64,000 bases of DNA from JBBIRW01 sp037441565 (GTDB taxonomy: Bacteria > Desulfobacterota > JBBIRW01). This document shows positions 40,373-48,900 of the stretch, piece after piece (position 1 is the stretch's first letter; each line of letters opens with the position of its first letter). Both the position numbers and the translations under genes were made by a program. The stretch lies in contig JBBIRW010000004.1 in NCBI GenBank assembly GCA_037441565.1, forward strand, positions 62,001 through 126,000, in the 5' to 3' direction. A model generated the notes under the pieces. The model saw nothing but the letters and a program-made list of their open reading frames with translations, was not told the origin of the DNA and did no database searches.

Positions 40373-42844
40373 ATGGAAGAAAGATACAATCCACATGTTA
40401 TAGAAGAAAAATGGCAGAGTATATGGGAAGAAAGAGGTTGTTTTAATACTGAAGAAGACCCATCAAAACAAAAAATGTATATCCTCGAGATGTTCCCCTA
40501 CCCATCTGGAAGGATACATATGGGGCATGTCAGGAATTACTCCATCGGCGACGTTATAGCGCGATATATGAGGATGAAAGGTTATAATGTACTCCATCCC
40601 ATGGGGTGGGACGCCTTTGGACTTCCAGCAGAAAATGCAGCTATTGAGCATGGTGTTCATCCAGCAAAATGGACACTCGAGAATATTGAGTATATGAAGA
40701 AACAGTTAAAAAGACTTGGTTTTAGTTATGACTGGAGGAGGGAAATATCAACCTGTGATATCTCCTATTATAAATGGGAACAGTGGCTATTTATAAAGAT
40801 GTTCGAACGCGGTCTTGCATATAAGAAATTCTCCTCAGTAAACTGGTGCGAGAGATGTCAGACCGTTCTTGCAAATGAACAGGTTGAGGGAGGTTGTTGC
40901 TGGAGGTGTGGAACACAGGTTGTTCAGAGAGAGCTCGAACAGTGGTTTTTTAAAATTACAGATTATGCAGATGAGCTTCTCGAATATTGCGACAAACTTC
41001 AAGGGTGGCCTGAGAGAGTTCTTGTGATGCAGAGGAACTGGATTGGAAAGAGTGAAGGTGTAGAAATAGAATTTCCGATTGAAAAAGGAGGTTCCTTGAG
41101 GATTTTCACAACAAGGCCAGACACTGTATTCGGGATAACATTCATGTGCATTGCCCCTGAACATCCATTGGTTCTAGACCTTATAAAGGATTCATCTAAT
41201 TATAAGGAAGTCCTGGAATTCATTAATAGGGTGAGGAGGATGAGTGTATCAAGGGAGGCGATTTTGGAAAAAGAGGGGATATTTACAGGCGCATACTGCA
41301 TAAATCCTTTTAATGGGGAGAGGATTCCTGTATTTGTTGCTAATTTCGTAATTATGGAGTATGGAACAGGAGCGATTATGTCGGTTCCTGCTCATGATCA
41401 AAGAGACTTTGAATTTGCAAAAAAATACAATCTCCCTATTCGTGTAGTTATTCAGCCCGGCGAATCTATTCTCGATACTGAAACGATGGATAAGGCATAC
41501 GAAGGGGAAGGGATAATGGTAAACTCCGGTCCATTTTCCGGTATTCCCAGTGAGGAGGGTAAAAAAAGAATAACGGAGTATGTGGAAAAAATGGGGTGGG
41601 GAAAAAGGGCATATTCGTATAAGCTAAGGGATTGGGGGATTTCGCGTCAGAGATACTGGGGGTGTCCAATACCAATAATATACTGTGAGAGGTGCGGTAT
41701 GGTCCCTGTTCCAGAGAAGGATCTCCCTGTTGTGTTACCATTTGATGTTGAGATAAGGGGGGAAAAAGGCTCACCACTTTCATATCACAAAAAGTTTGTT
41801 AATGTTAAATGTCCAAATTGTGGATTGGAGGCAAAAAGGGAGACAGATACAATGGATACCTTTGTTGACTCATCCTGGTATTTTGAAAGATTCTGCTGCC
41901 CGGATCATGATGGATTTCTTGACAGCAAGAGGGTTAAATACTGGATGCCTGTTGATCTTTATATTGGAGGTATAGAACATGCAGTTCTTCATCTTCTTTA
42001 CGCGAGATTCTTTACGAAGGTTTTGAGGGATTTTGGTCTCGTCGAAATTAACGAGCCCTTTATAAATCTTCTCACCCAGGGGATGGTTATAAAGGATGGA
42101 GCGAAGATGTCAAAATCAAAGGGAAATGTTGTGGATCCTGATGATATGATCAGAAAATATGGAGCGGATACAGTAAGGCTGTTTCTCCTTTTTGCCGCTC
42201 CTCCTGAGAAGGATCTTGATTGGAGCGATAAGGGGATAGAGGGTTGCTACCGATTTCTGAACAGGGTATGGAGGGTAGTAAGGGATACAATGCCTCTGAT
42301 AAAGGATACTCCCCCATATAAGGATAAAATCAAGCTTGAGGGAAGTAACAGGCAGTTGAGAAAGATAGTTCACAAATCGTTGAAGAAAGTTACGGAAGAT
42401 ATTGAATCGCGATATCATTTCAATACTGCAATAAGTGCAATTATGGAACTCGTTAACTACATTTCACAGTGGAAGCCTGATGTAAATGATGCCGTGGGCA
42501 GATCCGTTTTAAGGGAGGCAATTGAAACACTTGTTATCATTCTTTCCCCTTTTGCGCCTCATATATGTGAGGAAATCTGGAGCGAGCTTGGTGGCAAAAG
42601 AAGCCTCATTTATGAGAAATGGCCTGAATATGATCCAGAGATCCTTGAAGAGGAGGATGTGTTAATAGTTGTGCAGATAAATGGGAGAGTAAGGGACAGG
42701 GTTATCGTTGCTTCAGGGATAACCAGGGATGAATTGTTGAAGATTGTGCTGGAAAGGGAAAAGGTAAGGATGTATCTTAGGGGAAAGAATGTTAAAAACA
42801 CAATCTATATCCCCGACAAAATACTTAATATTGTTACTGATTAA
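40373..42844 (+). CDS. leuS: Leucyl-tRNA synthetase
   Basis: About 823 residues. Class I synthetase: HMGH version of the HIGH motif in YPSGRIHMGHVRNY (near 41-54), the CP1 editing domain with TTRPDTVFG (about 225-390), and KMSKS in GAKMSKSKGNVVDPDD near 575. The C-terminal anticodon-binding and small terminal domains are present. ATG 40373 is preferred over ATG 40361 because GGAGG lies five bases before it. The end overlaps lptE by 56 bases. leuS-lptE-holA is a widely conserved order. Function secure. Confidence 0.97.
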   Translation: MEERYNPHVIEEKWQSIWEERGCFNTEEDPSKQKMYILEMFPYPSGRIHMGHVRNYSIGDVIARYMRMKGYNVLHPMGWDAFGLPAENAAIEHGVHPAKWTLENIEYMKKQLKRLGFSYDWRREISTCDISYYKWEQWLFIKMFERGLAYKKFSSVNWCERCQTVLANEQVEGGCCWRCGTQVVQRELEQWFFKITDYADELLEYCDKLQGWPERVLVMQRNWIGKSEGVEIEFPIEKGGSLRIFTTRPDTVFGITFMCIAPEHPLVLDLIKDSSNYKEVLEFINRVRRMSVSREAILEKEGIFTGAYCINPFNGERIPVFVANFVIMEYGTGAIMSVPAHDQRDFEFAKKYNLPIRVVIQPGESILDTETMDKAYEGEGIMVNSGPFSGIPSEEGKKRITEYVEKMGWGKRAYSYKLRDWGISRQRYWGCPIPIIYCERCGMVPVPEKDLPVVLPFDVEIRGEKGSPLSYHKKFVNVKCPNCGLEAKRETDTMDTFVDSSWYFERFCCPDHDGFLDSKRVKYWMPVDLYIGGIEHAVLHLLYARFFTKVLRDFGLVEINEPFINLLTQGMVIKDGAKMSKSKGNVVDPDDMIRKYGADTVRLFLLFAAPPEKDLDWSDKGIEGCYRFLNRVWRVVRDTMPLIKDTPPYKDKIKLEGSNRQLRKIVHKSLKKVTEDIESRYHFNTAISAIMELVNYISQWKPDVNDAVGRSVLREAIETLVIILSPFAPHICEEIWSELGGKRSLIYEKWPEYDPEILEEEDVLIVVQINGRVRDRVIVASGITRDELLKIVLEREKVRMYLRGKNVKNTIYIPDKILNIVTD

Positions 42845-43319
42845 TTGTACCTTTCTTTTCTCATCCTGTGGATATAGACCTGTATCATATCCTGCTAAGG
42901 ATTACAATAGATTCCTTACAGTCGCTGTTCCATACTTTGATAACAGAACAATGGAACCTGAGATTGATGCTATAATTACGGAAACTCTTCGAAGGGAACT
43001 TTCGATGTCAGGCTTCCAGATAGGGAGTGAAAGGGAGGCTGATATTGTTATAAAAGGGGTGATAGAAAGGGTTGAGATTGCACCTGTTGGTTTTAACAGA
43101 GAGGATATCTCCATTCAGAACCGCCTTACAGTTGGTATCAATATTATGATCATAATGCATGGAAAGGTTATAGCTGAGAAAACAAATCTTGTAGAGAGAG
43201 AGGAATATTATGTTGATAGAAATCTGCAGGTTATAGAGGGAAATAAGAAGGAAGCCATAATTAAGATTGCAAAGAGGTTATCAAGTTCAATCAAGGGAAG
43301 GTTTCTGAGGAATATATAA
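42789..43319 (+). CDS. lptE: LPS-assembly lipoprotein LptE
   Basis: 176 residues. A hydrophobic signal ends in the lipobox LFSSC (Cys at about 27), then GYRPV as in most LptE proteins. The mature part carries FLTVAVPYFDNRTMEPEIDAIITETLRREL, the family's signature region, and a C-terminal helix. LptE plugs the LptD barrel and helps insert LPS in the outer membrane. The start lies 56 bases inside leuS behind AGGGG; the hydrophobic signal requires a start in this region. Its last base is the first base of holA's ATG. Good assignment from lipobox, motif and neighbours. Confidence 0.88.
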   Translation: MLKTQSISPTKYLILLLINCTFLFSSCGYRPVSYPAKDYNRFLTVAVPYFDNRTMEPEIDAIITETLRRELSMSGFQIGSEREADIVIKGVIERVEIAPVGFNREDISIQNRLTVGINIMIIMHGKVIAEKTNLVEREEYYVDRNLQVIEGNKKEAIIKIAKRLSSSIKGRFLRNI

Positions 43320-44248
43320 TGCGCGTTGTGAAGGATTTAAAGGCATTGATGCTTGAAATAAAAAAATCCATTGAGAATTGCTATATATATGTTTCAACAA
43401 GCCCCTATCTACTTGAGGAGGCTGCAGAGGCATTTATAAAAAATGCAAGGGAAAGAGAAAAATGGAGTATTGAGATTAAAAAATACAGTGCAAGGGAACT
43501 TGATATTTCCCTGCTTTCAGAGGAGGCATACCTGCTTCCGCTTTTTTCAAGAAAAAAGCTTATATGGATAAAGGATGTGCATCTGTTAAAGGATGCAAAA
43601 AAGGGTAACTTTGAGGAAACAGTACTTGGGATAATGAAGGTAAACTATATTGTGGTGACCGGAAATATGGATGCGGTTAATTTATTTAAGGAAAAAGATT
43701 TAGTAAAGAGAATCTATAATTTGGTTGAGCCGTATGGAATAGGGCTCATTGAATGGATTCAGTTCAAGGTTGCCCAGGATGGGAAGGAGATAGACAGAGG
43801 TGCTGCTGAAGCGCTGATAAGGATTATCGGGACTGATCTTGGTGAGATAAGATCAGAGTTGACAAAGCTGATATGTTATACAGGGGAGAGGCGTATAATA
43901 AGGCATGAGGATGTAGAGGATATGTATCCATTTCTAAAAAACAGAAGGCTTGTAGAGCTTGTGGGTGCTTTAAAGAAAGGGGATATAGCAACAAGTATTC
44001 AGATCGCTGACAATCTGCTTGTATCAGAGGATCCCCTCAGGATTCTTTCGTATCTTTTTACTGTCGTTAAGAAGGAGTTTATGATTGCTAAGATTAATAA
44101 CAAAGATTACAGGGAGATGTTATCATATTTTCATTCTGCCGATCTATTGCTTAAATCATCGAAGATTCCTGCACGTATCGTACTCCATGATTTGATTATA
44201 AAGACTGGAAATCATATCAGAGGGATTTCTCTTTCAAAAGTGCATTGA
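43319..44248 (+). CDS. holA: DNA polymerase III delta subunit
   Basis: 309 residues. Weakly conserved family, recognised by YVSTSPYLLEEAAEAF near the N-terminus, LIWIKDVHLLKDA, YGIGLIEWIQFKVAQDGKEID and the ALIRIIGTDLGEIRSELTKLICY segment. Delta opens the beta clamp within the clamp loader. The neighbours leuS and lptE and the convergent rpsT are the classical context. The last 32 bases overlap the end of rpsT on the other strand. Function likely. Confidence 0.9.
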   Translation: MRVVKDLKALMLEIKKSIENCYIYVSTSPYLLEEAAEAFIKNAREREKWSIEIKKYSARELDISLLSEEAYLLPLFSRKKLIWIKDVHLLKDAKKGNFEETVLGIMKVNYIVVTGNMDAVNLFKEKDLVKRIYNLVEPYGIGLIEWIQFKVAQDGKEIDRGAAEALIRIIGTDLGEIRSELTKLICYTGERRIIRHEDVEDMYPFLKNRRLVELVGALKKGDIATSIQIADNLLVSEDPLRILSYLFTVVKKEFMIAKINNKDYREMLSYFHSADLLLKSSKIPARIVLHDLIIKTGNHIRGISLSKVH

Positions 44249-44501
44249 TCTTTTTGGAGATCCCTGAAATCTTTCTCGATGCCGTATTTTCAGGAATGAC
44301 TCGTTTTCGAGAAGCCTTCTGGACGAAACTTACTGCCTCCCTGAATATTTTAAGTGCCTTTTCGGCATCTTTTGCATCAATTGAGGAAATCACATCCTTT
44401 ATCAGGGTTTTAATCCTGGATTTCACTGCTCGATTTCTTTCCCTTCTTTTGAGACTTTGACGATGTCTTTTGATAGCGGACTTGCTCCTTGCCAATTTCA
44501 T
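44217..44501 (-). CDS. rpsT: 30S ribosomal protein S20
   Basis: 94 residues, Lys/Arg-rich and helical: RSKSAIKRHRQSLKRRERNRAVKSRIKTLIK at the N-terminus is the S20 signature, and the KGVIPENTA-like segment appears as KRVIPENTASRKIS. It binds 16S rRNA. A good ribosome site (AGGAGG) and a sigma-70 promoter at 44530-44559 precede it. Its 3' end overlaps holA by 32 bases in the opposite direction, so both proteins' C-termini are encoded by the same duplex. Confidence 0.96.
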   Translation of the reverse strand: MKLARSKSAIKRHRQSLKRRERNRAVKSRIKTLIKDVISSIDAKDAEKALKIFREAVSFVQKASRKRVIPENTASRKISGISKKINALLKEKSL

Positions 44502-44529
44502 TCCCTCCTGCTATATTTGTAGAATTTGA

Positions 44530-44559
44530 ATAATATCAGTATGAATTCACTGTTGTCAA
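44530..44559 (-). promoter_or_regulatory. Sigma-70-type promoter of rpsT
   Basis: On the minus strand a perfect TTGACA (44559-44554), an 18-base spacer and TATTAT (44535-44530). The start near 44523 leaves a short leader with AGGAGG before rpsT. It lies in the 68-base gap shared with divergent murJ. Confidence 0.7.
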
Positions 44560-44569
44560 GATATTGTTT

Positions 44570-46171
44570 ATGATCAATTCACATAATAAAGAAATAACAA
44601 AGGCTGCTGGCCTTATAGCCTTTGCAACTTTCCTGAGCAGGATATTTGGCTTTCTCAGGGATGTTATAATTGCTAAGGTTTTTGGAACAGGCATGGCAGC
44701 CGATGCCTTTTTTGTTGCTTTCAGAATCCCCAATATATTGAGAAGGCTGGTAGGTGAGGGTGTTCTTACCGTTGCTTTCATTCCGGTTTTTACGGAATAT
44801 CTACAAAAAAAGGATAGACAAGAGGCTTTTGAATTTGCCAATGCACTCTATACAGTTTTATTAATATCCCTTTTCATCTTTACAATTCTTGGCATAATTT
44901 TTTCACCGTGGATCGTCCAGATAATAGCAGGCGGCTTTCGGGAAGATCCTCAAAAGTTTACCCTTACGGTTATCCTTACGAGGATTATGTTCCCATTCCT
45001 GTTGTTTGTTGGAATGGTTGCATATTTTATGGGACTGCTTAATTCCATGAATCATTTTTTTGCTCCTGCCCTTGCACCGGTTCTGCTGAATATAGGGATA
45101 ATTTTCGGGGCGATTATCCTTGCCCCGCTTTTTTATGAGCCCGTGATAGGCTTATCACTAGGAGTGATTATTGGAGGGTTTGCCCAGTTCATTTTTCAGA
45201 TCCCCTTTTTAAAGGGTAAGGAGATTACACTTAAATGGAGGCTTGAACCTCTTCATCCCGGTATATTAAAGGTCCTAACGCTGATGCTACCATCTGTTTT
45301 TGCGCTGGCTGTAACGCAGCTTAATATTTTTATCAGCACTCGGCTTGCCACCCATCTTCCTGAAGGGAGTGTTTCTTACCTGTATTATGCTGATCGATTC
45401 ATGGAGCTTCCCCTTGGGATTTTTGCTATTTCGGTAGCAACAGCAATGTTGCCAACATTATCAAGGCAGGCATCACAGGGGGAGATAGAAGAGTTAAAGG
45501 AAACACTTTCTTTCTCTCTGAGACTTGTGTTCTTTTTTACAATTCCTTCAATGTTTCTGCTTATATCACTGAGAGTTCCGATACTGAATCTTCTATTTCA
45601 AAGAGGTAGTTTTGACTATACATCAACTACGAAAACAGCAGATGCATTACTTTTTTATTCACTTGGATTATGGGCATTTTCCGGTGTTAGATTGATAACA
45701 CCGGTTTTTTATTCTTTCAAGGATACTGTTACGCCGGTCCTCATAGCATCTATAGCTGTTATTGTTAATCTTATAACAGGTATAATACTGATGTTTCCAC
45801 TGAAACATGGTGGTCTTGCACTTGCCACCTCTATTGCTGCTTGCTGCAATTTTATCCTGCTGCTTATTGTTCTAAAAAGGAGAATAGGAAGCATATTGAG
45901 ATACGATTTATTGAAATCCCTTGGCAAGATTACAATTGCCTCGATATTCGCCGCTCTGGGTGCGTATTTTATCTGCTCTTTTGGGTCATGGAGGGAAGGA
46001 GGCTTTACATTCCAGAAGACATTTTTATTTGGAGCATCCCTTTCCGTTGCAATTGCAATTTTTATATTTCTCGTATCTATTATGAAACTTGAAGAGGCAG
46101 GATTTTTCTGGAAGGTCGTCAGCAGAGTGAGGAATACAGTTGTTTTAGACAGCGAAAGAAGGGGTGATTAA
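44570..46171 (+). CDS. murJ: Lipid II flippase MurJ
   Basis: About 533 residues with 14 predicted membrane helices. N-terminal marks TFLSRIFGFLRDVIIAKVFGTG (about 17-38), DAFFVAFRIPNILRRL and FIPVF are diagnostic of the MurJ/MviN family. It moves lipid II across the inner membrane for peptidoglycan synthesis. ATG 44570 is likelier than TTG 44564; neither has a strong ribosome site. It diverges from rpsT and its stop codon overlaps that of mazG within TTAA. Confidence 0.95.
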   Translation: MINSHNKEITKAAGLIAFATFLSRIFGFLRDVIIAKVFGTGMAADAFFVAFRIPNILRRLVGEGVLTVAFIPVFTEYLQKKDRQEAFEFANALYTVLLISLFIFTILGIIFSPWIVQIIAGGFREDPQKFTLTVILTRIMFPFLLFVGMVAYFMGLLNSMNHFFAPALAPVLLNIGIIFGAIILAPLFYEPVIGLSLGVIIGGFAQFIFQIPFLKGKEITLKWRLEPLHPGILKVLTLMLPSVFALAVTQLNIFISTRLATHLPEGSVSYLYYADRFMELPLGIFAISVATAMLPTLSRQASQGEIEELKETLSFSLRLVFFFTIPSMFLLISLRVPILNLLFQRGSFDYTSTTKTADALLFYSLGLWAFSGVRLITPVFYSFKDTVTPVLIASIAVIVNLITGIILMFPLKHGGLALATSIAACCNFILLLIVLKRRIGSILRYDLLKSLGKITIASIFAALGAYFICSFGSWREGGFTFQKTFLFGASLSVAIAIFIFLVSIMKLEEAGFFWKVVSRVRNTVVLDSERRGD

Positions 46172-46944
46172 GACTCCTTATGTTTAGCATCTTCCCATAA
46201 AAGATTCAGTTCATCAGGTGGGGTTTCCTTTATATCCCTGTGATTTCTCCTTAATTGATCTTCAATATATCTGAACCTGCAGATAAACCTTTCAATAGCC
46301 TGCCTCAAAGCATCCTCGGGATTGATCTCAAGAAACCTCGCTATATTTACAATAGTGAGTAGAAGGTCTCCTGTTTCTTTCTCTATTCTTTTTCTATCCT
46401 TTTTATCAATTGCCTCCCTGAGCTCGGATATCTCCTCATGCAGTTTTTCAATGATATCTTCTGCCTTTTCCCAATCAAATCCGACCCTTGAGACAAGTTC
46501 AGTGATAAAGTATGCCCTCAGCAGGGAGGGGAAGCCCTTGGGAAGATCATCAATAATAGAAACCTTCCCCTTCCCTTCCTCCTCCTTGATCCTCTTCCAG
46601 TTTTCTTTAACTTCATCAGAGTTTTTAACATTTTTGCCTTCAAATACGTGTGGGTGCCGTCTGATCAATTTCCGGCAGATAGCATCGATAACGTCTTCTA
46701 TGTTAAACGCACCTCTTTCCTCAGCTATGCGGGAATGGAATACAATCTGGAGGAAGAGATCGCCGAGCTCTTCCTTTACCTTTTCCATATCCTCGGTGTC
46801 AATTGCGCTGAGAAGTTCGTAGCACTCCTCGATGAGGAAGGTTTTCAGAGATTGATGGGTCTGTTCTCTGTCCCATGGACAACCATTTGGTTCCCTTAAT
46901 TTCCTCATGATAGCTACAAGGTCATTAAATTTATATTTTTGCAT
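46168..46944 (-). CDS. mazG: Nucleoside triphosphate pyrophosphohydrolase MazG
   Basis: 258 residues with two tandem MazG domains (about 5-110 and 125-240). The first has GCPWDREQTHQSLKTFLIEECYE and the EExxE type metal site; the second has ExxD-type residues in KETGDLLLTIVNIARF. It hydrolyses (d)NTPs to monophosphates and may lower ppGpp precursors or clean damaged nucleotides. It ends four bases inside the convergent murJ stop and diverges from the TPR gene. Function secure at family level. Confidence 0.95.
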   Translation of the reverse strand: MQKYKFNDLVAIMRKLREPNGCPWDREQTHQSLKTFLIEECYELLSAIDTEDMEKVKEELGDLFLQIVFHSRIAEERGAFNIEDVIDAICRKLIRRHPHVFEGKNVKNSDEVKENWKRIKEEEGKGKVSIIDDLPKGFPSLLRAYFITELVSRVGFDWEKAEDIIEKLHEEISELREAIDKKDRKRIEKETGDLLLTIVNIARFLEINPEDALRQAIERFICRFRYIEDQLRRNHRDIKETPPDELNLLWEDAKHKES

Positions 46945-46963
46945 TCTCCTCTCTCTTCATGCC

Positions 46964-46993
46964 TTGACCATTCATGCTATTAACGCATAGAAT
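46964..46993 (+). promoter_or_regulatory. Sigma-70-type promoter of the TPR/zinc-ribbon gene
   Basis: TTGACC (46964-46969), an 18-base spacer and TAGAAT (46988-46993), each one base from consensus, in the 90-base gap between mazG and the TPR gene. Predicted start near 47000. Confidence 0.45.
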
Positions 46994-47034
46994 AGAATTA
47001 TTCAAATGGATAAATCAATATTAATATACCCTCT

Positions 47035-48900
47035 ATGAATATACCACAAAAAGCGCGCATAATTTCATTATATGCATCTATTCTAATTTTCTTTATCCCT
47101 TCAAATTCATTTTCACAAGAAGATAGGATATTTAAAAAAATATGGTTTGAAACAGTTTTTAAGTCTTCCTCTACCGAGTCCCTTCTCAAAGGGGTGAAAT
47201 CAATCGAAGCAAAGAAATGTTCACTTGGTATCAAGAATGTTTATCCTTATTCACAGGCTTTAATAATCTCCGCAAAGGAGGACATCAAAAAGGGCTTATA
47301 TAGGGAAGCACGGATGAAGGTTGAGGCCTCTTCGTTTCTTTCCCCTGATTACATCTCTTCCTATATCCTTATGGCAAAATTAGATCTCATGGGCAGGGGA
47401 GGTGGTTTCTTCTCAGGCATAGAAAATATCTGGAAGGCGATCAGGGTAAGTTTAAGGAATTTTCCCATACTCATGAAACTCATCGGGAATTTTCTTTATT
47501 ACTTTTCATTAATAATCCTTTTTGTATACGGGCTTTTCATTATAGGAGTTGCTGTTAGGGTTATCGCGCCTCTTAATCATGATGTGGGGCATTTACTGCC
47601 TTACTATTTTTCTGAGAAGATCAAATGGATTTTTACGATTTTTATGCTTACAATTCCACTCATCCTTGGGCTTGGAATCCTCTGGTTATATTTCTTATAT
47701 ACCTGTGTGCTCTGGTTTTATCTGAGAAAGAATGAAAAAATTTTTGGATTTGTGTTTGTTGTTTTTATGATCCTTGCACCGATTGGTATCAGTATATATT
47801 CACTTGCAGTATTCTCATTAAAAAGCCCCCATTTTCTTCACCTTATTGTGGCAAATGAGGGGCTTTCATCGGGGGAGGATAAAGAGGCTCTCCTGGAATG
47901 GCTGAGGGATGCGGAGGAGATTCCTGAAATATATTTCACCCTTGGATTGGTTGAAAAAAGGGAGGGTCAATTGGACAATGCCATAAAATACTACAGGAAA
48001 GCCATAGATAAGGATCCATTCTGGGCTGAGGCCTATAACAACCTTGGCAATGCACTATTCATACAGGGAAATATAAAGGAAGCTGTTGAGATATACAAAA
48101 AGGCAGTAGCGCTTGGTCCGGAAAGGATGGCATCACACTACAATCTATCACAGCTTTATGCATCACTTTATAATTTTGATGAAGCAGGCAAGGAGATGAA
48201 TAAATCAATAAGCATCGACTCCTCCCGGATATTCAGGATACAGGACCTCAGTGCCCTTTATGGTGAAAGGATACTCCTTGACGAGACTCTTGATATGGAG
48301 AGATATTGGGGAGTAGCACAGAGGCAGTTTCCTGAAAAGGTAATTGTGCGGGAGGAGGTTTTTAAAAAACTATATGGATTTGTCAGCTTCCCAAGTTATC
48401 CCGCATATGTTTTTTCAATATTGATGATAATGATCCTGGTGGAGATATTTTCACAGAAATTCGATTTTTCTACGAAGTGTATCAACTGTGGCGGAGCCGT
48501 ATGTTTCAGATGTAGAAAAAAAGACAGGGATGAAAAGTTTTGTCATGAATGTATTCGTTTGATCACCTATGGTGAGAGGATCGATCCCGACATGAGGGTT
48601 TTAAAAAGTCTCCAGATAAAGAGATTTCACAGAAGGGAGAGATATTTAACCCTGTTTTCCTCAATCCTTATCCCTGGCCTTGGTATGATTATCAAGGGGA
48701 AACTCGGGCGTGGACTATCCATGATATTCTTGAGCTTTACAATCATTATGCTTATATTCCTTAATGCCCCGCTCCAGCTCCCCTGGATACTTCCTATACA
48801 GAAGTCATCGATCGGAGCTTATATCCTGATTACTTTATTCCTGATTGTTTATATATCGAATCTAAGGTTTGTCCTGAAAAGGCTTATTCTATGGGTTTAA
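47035..48900 (+). CDS. Membrane TPR protein with internal zinc ribbon
   Basis: 621 residues, not a named family. Order: signal or first TM (about 8-26), a soluble helical part, four or so membrane helices (about 155-270), two or three TPR units (about 290-390; IYFTLGLVEKREGQLDNAIKYYRKAI, then AEAYNNLGNALFIQGNIKEAVEIY), another membrane segment (about 455-475), a zinc ribbon (CINCGGAVCFRCRK ... FCHEC, about 480-512), and two terminal membrane helices. The Cys motif resembles ribbons in DUF-type membrane proteins. It overlaps the DUF4388 gene by ten bases, so the two probably act together. No ribosome site is evident before ATG 47035. Function unknown. Confidence 0.8.
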   Translation: MNIPQKARIISLYASILIFFIPSNSFSQEDRIFKKIWFETVFKSSSTESLLKGVKSIEAKKCSLGIKNVYPYSQALIISAKEDIKKGLYREARMKVEASSFLSPDYISSYILMAKLDLMGRGGGFFSGIENIWKAIRVSLRNFPILMKLIGNFLYYFSLIILFVYGLFIIGVAVRVIAPLNHDVGHLLPYYFSEKIKWIFTIFMLTIPLILGLGILWLYFLYTCVLWFYLRKNEKIFGFVFVVFMILAPIGISIYSLAVFSLKSPHFLHLIVANEGLSSGEDKEALLEWLRDAEEIPEIYFTLGLVEKREGQLDNAIKYYRKAIDKDPFWAEAYNNLGNALFIQGNIKEAVEIYKKAVALGPERMASHYNLSQLYASLYNFDEAGKEMNKSISIDSSRIFRIQDLSALYGERILLDETLDMERYWGVAQRQFPEKVIVREEVFKKLYGFVSFPSYPAYVFSILMIMILVEIFSQKFDFSTKCINCGGAVCFRCRKKDRDEKFCHECIRLITYGERIDPDMRVLKSLQIKRFHRRERYLTLFSSILIPGLGMIIKGKLGRGLSMIFLSFTIIMLIFLNAPLQLPWILPIQKSSIGAYILITLFLIVYISNLRFVLKRLILWV

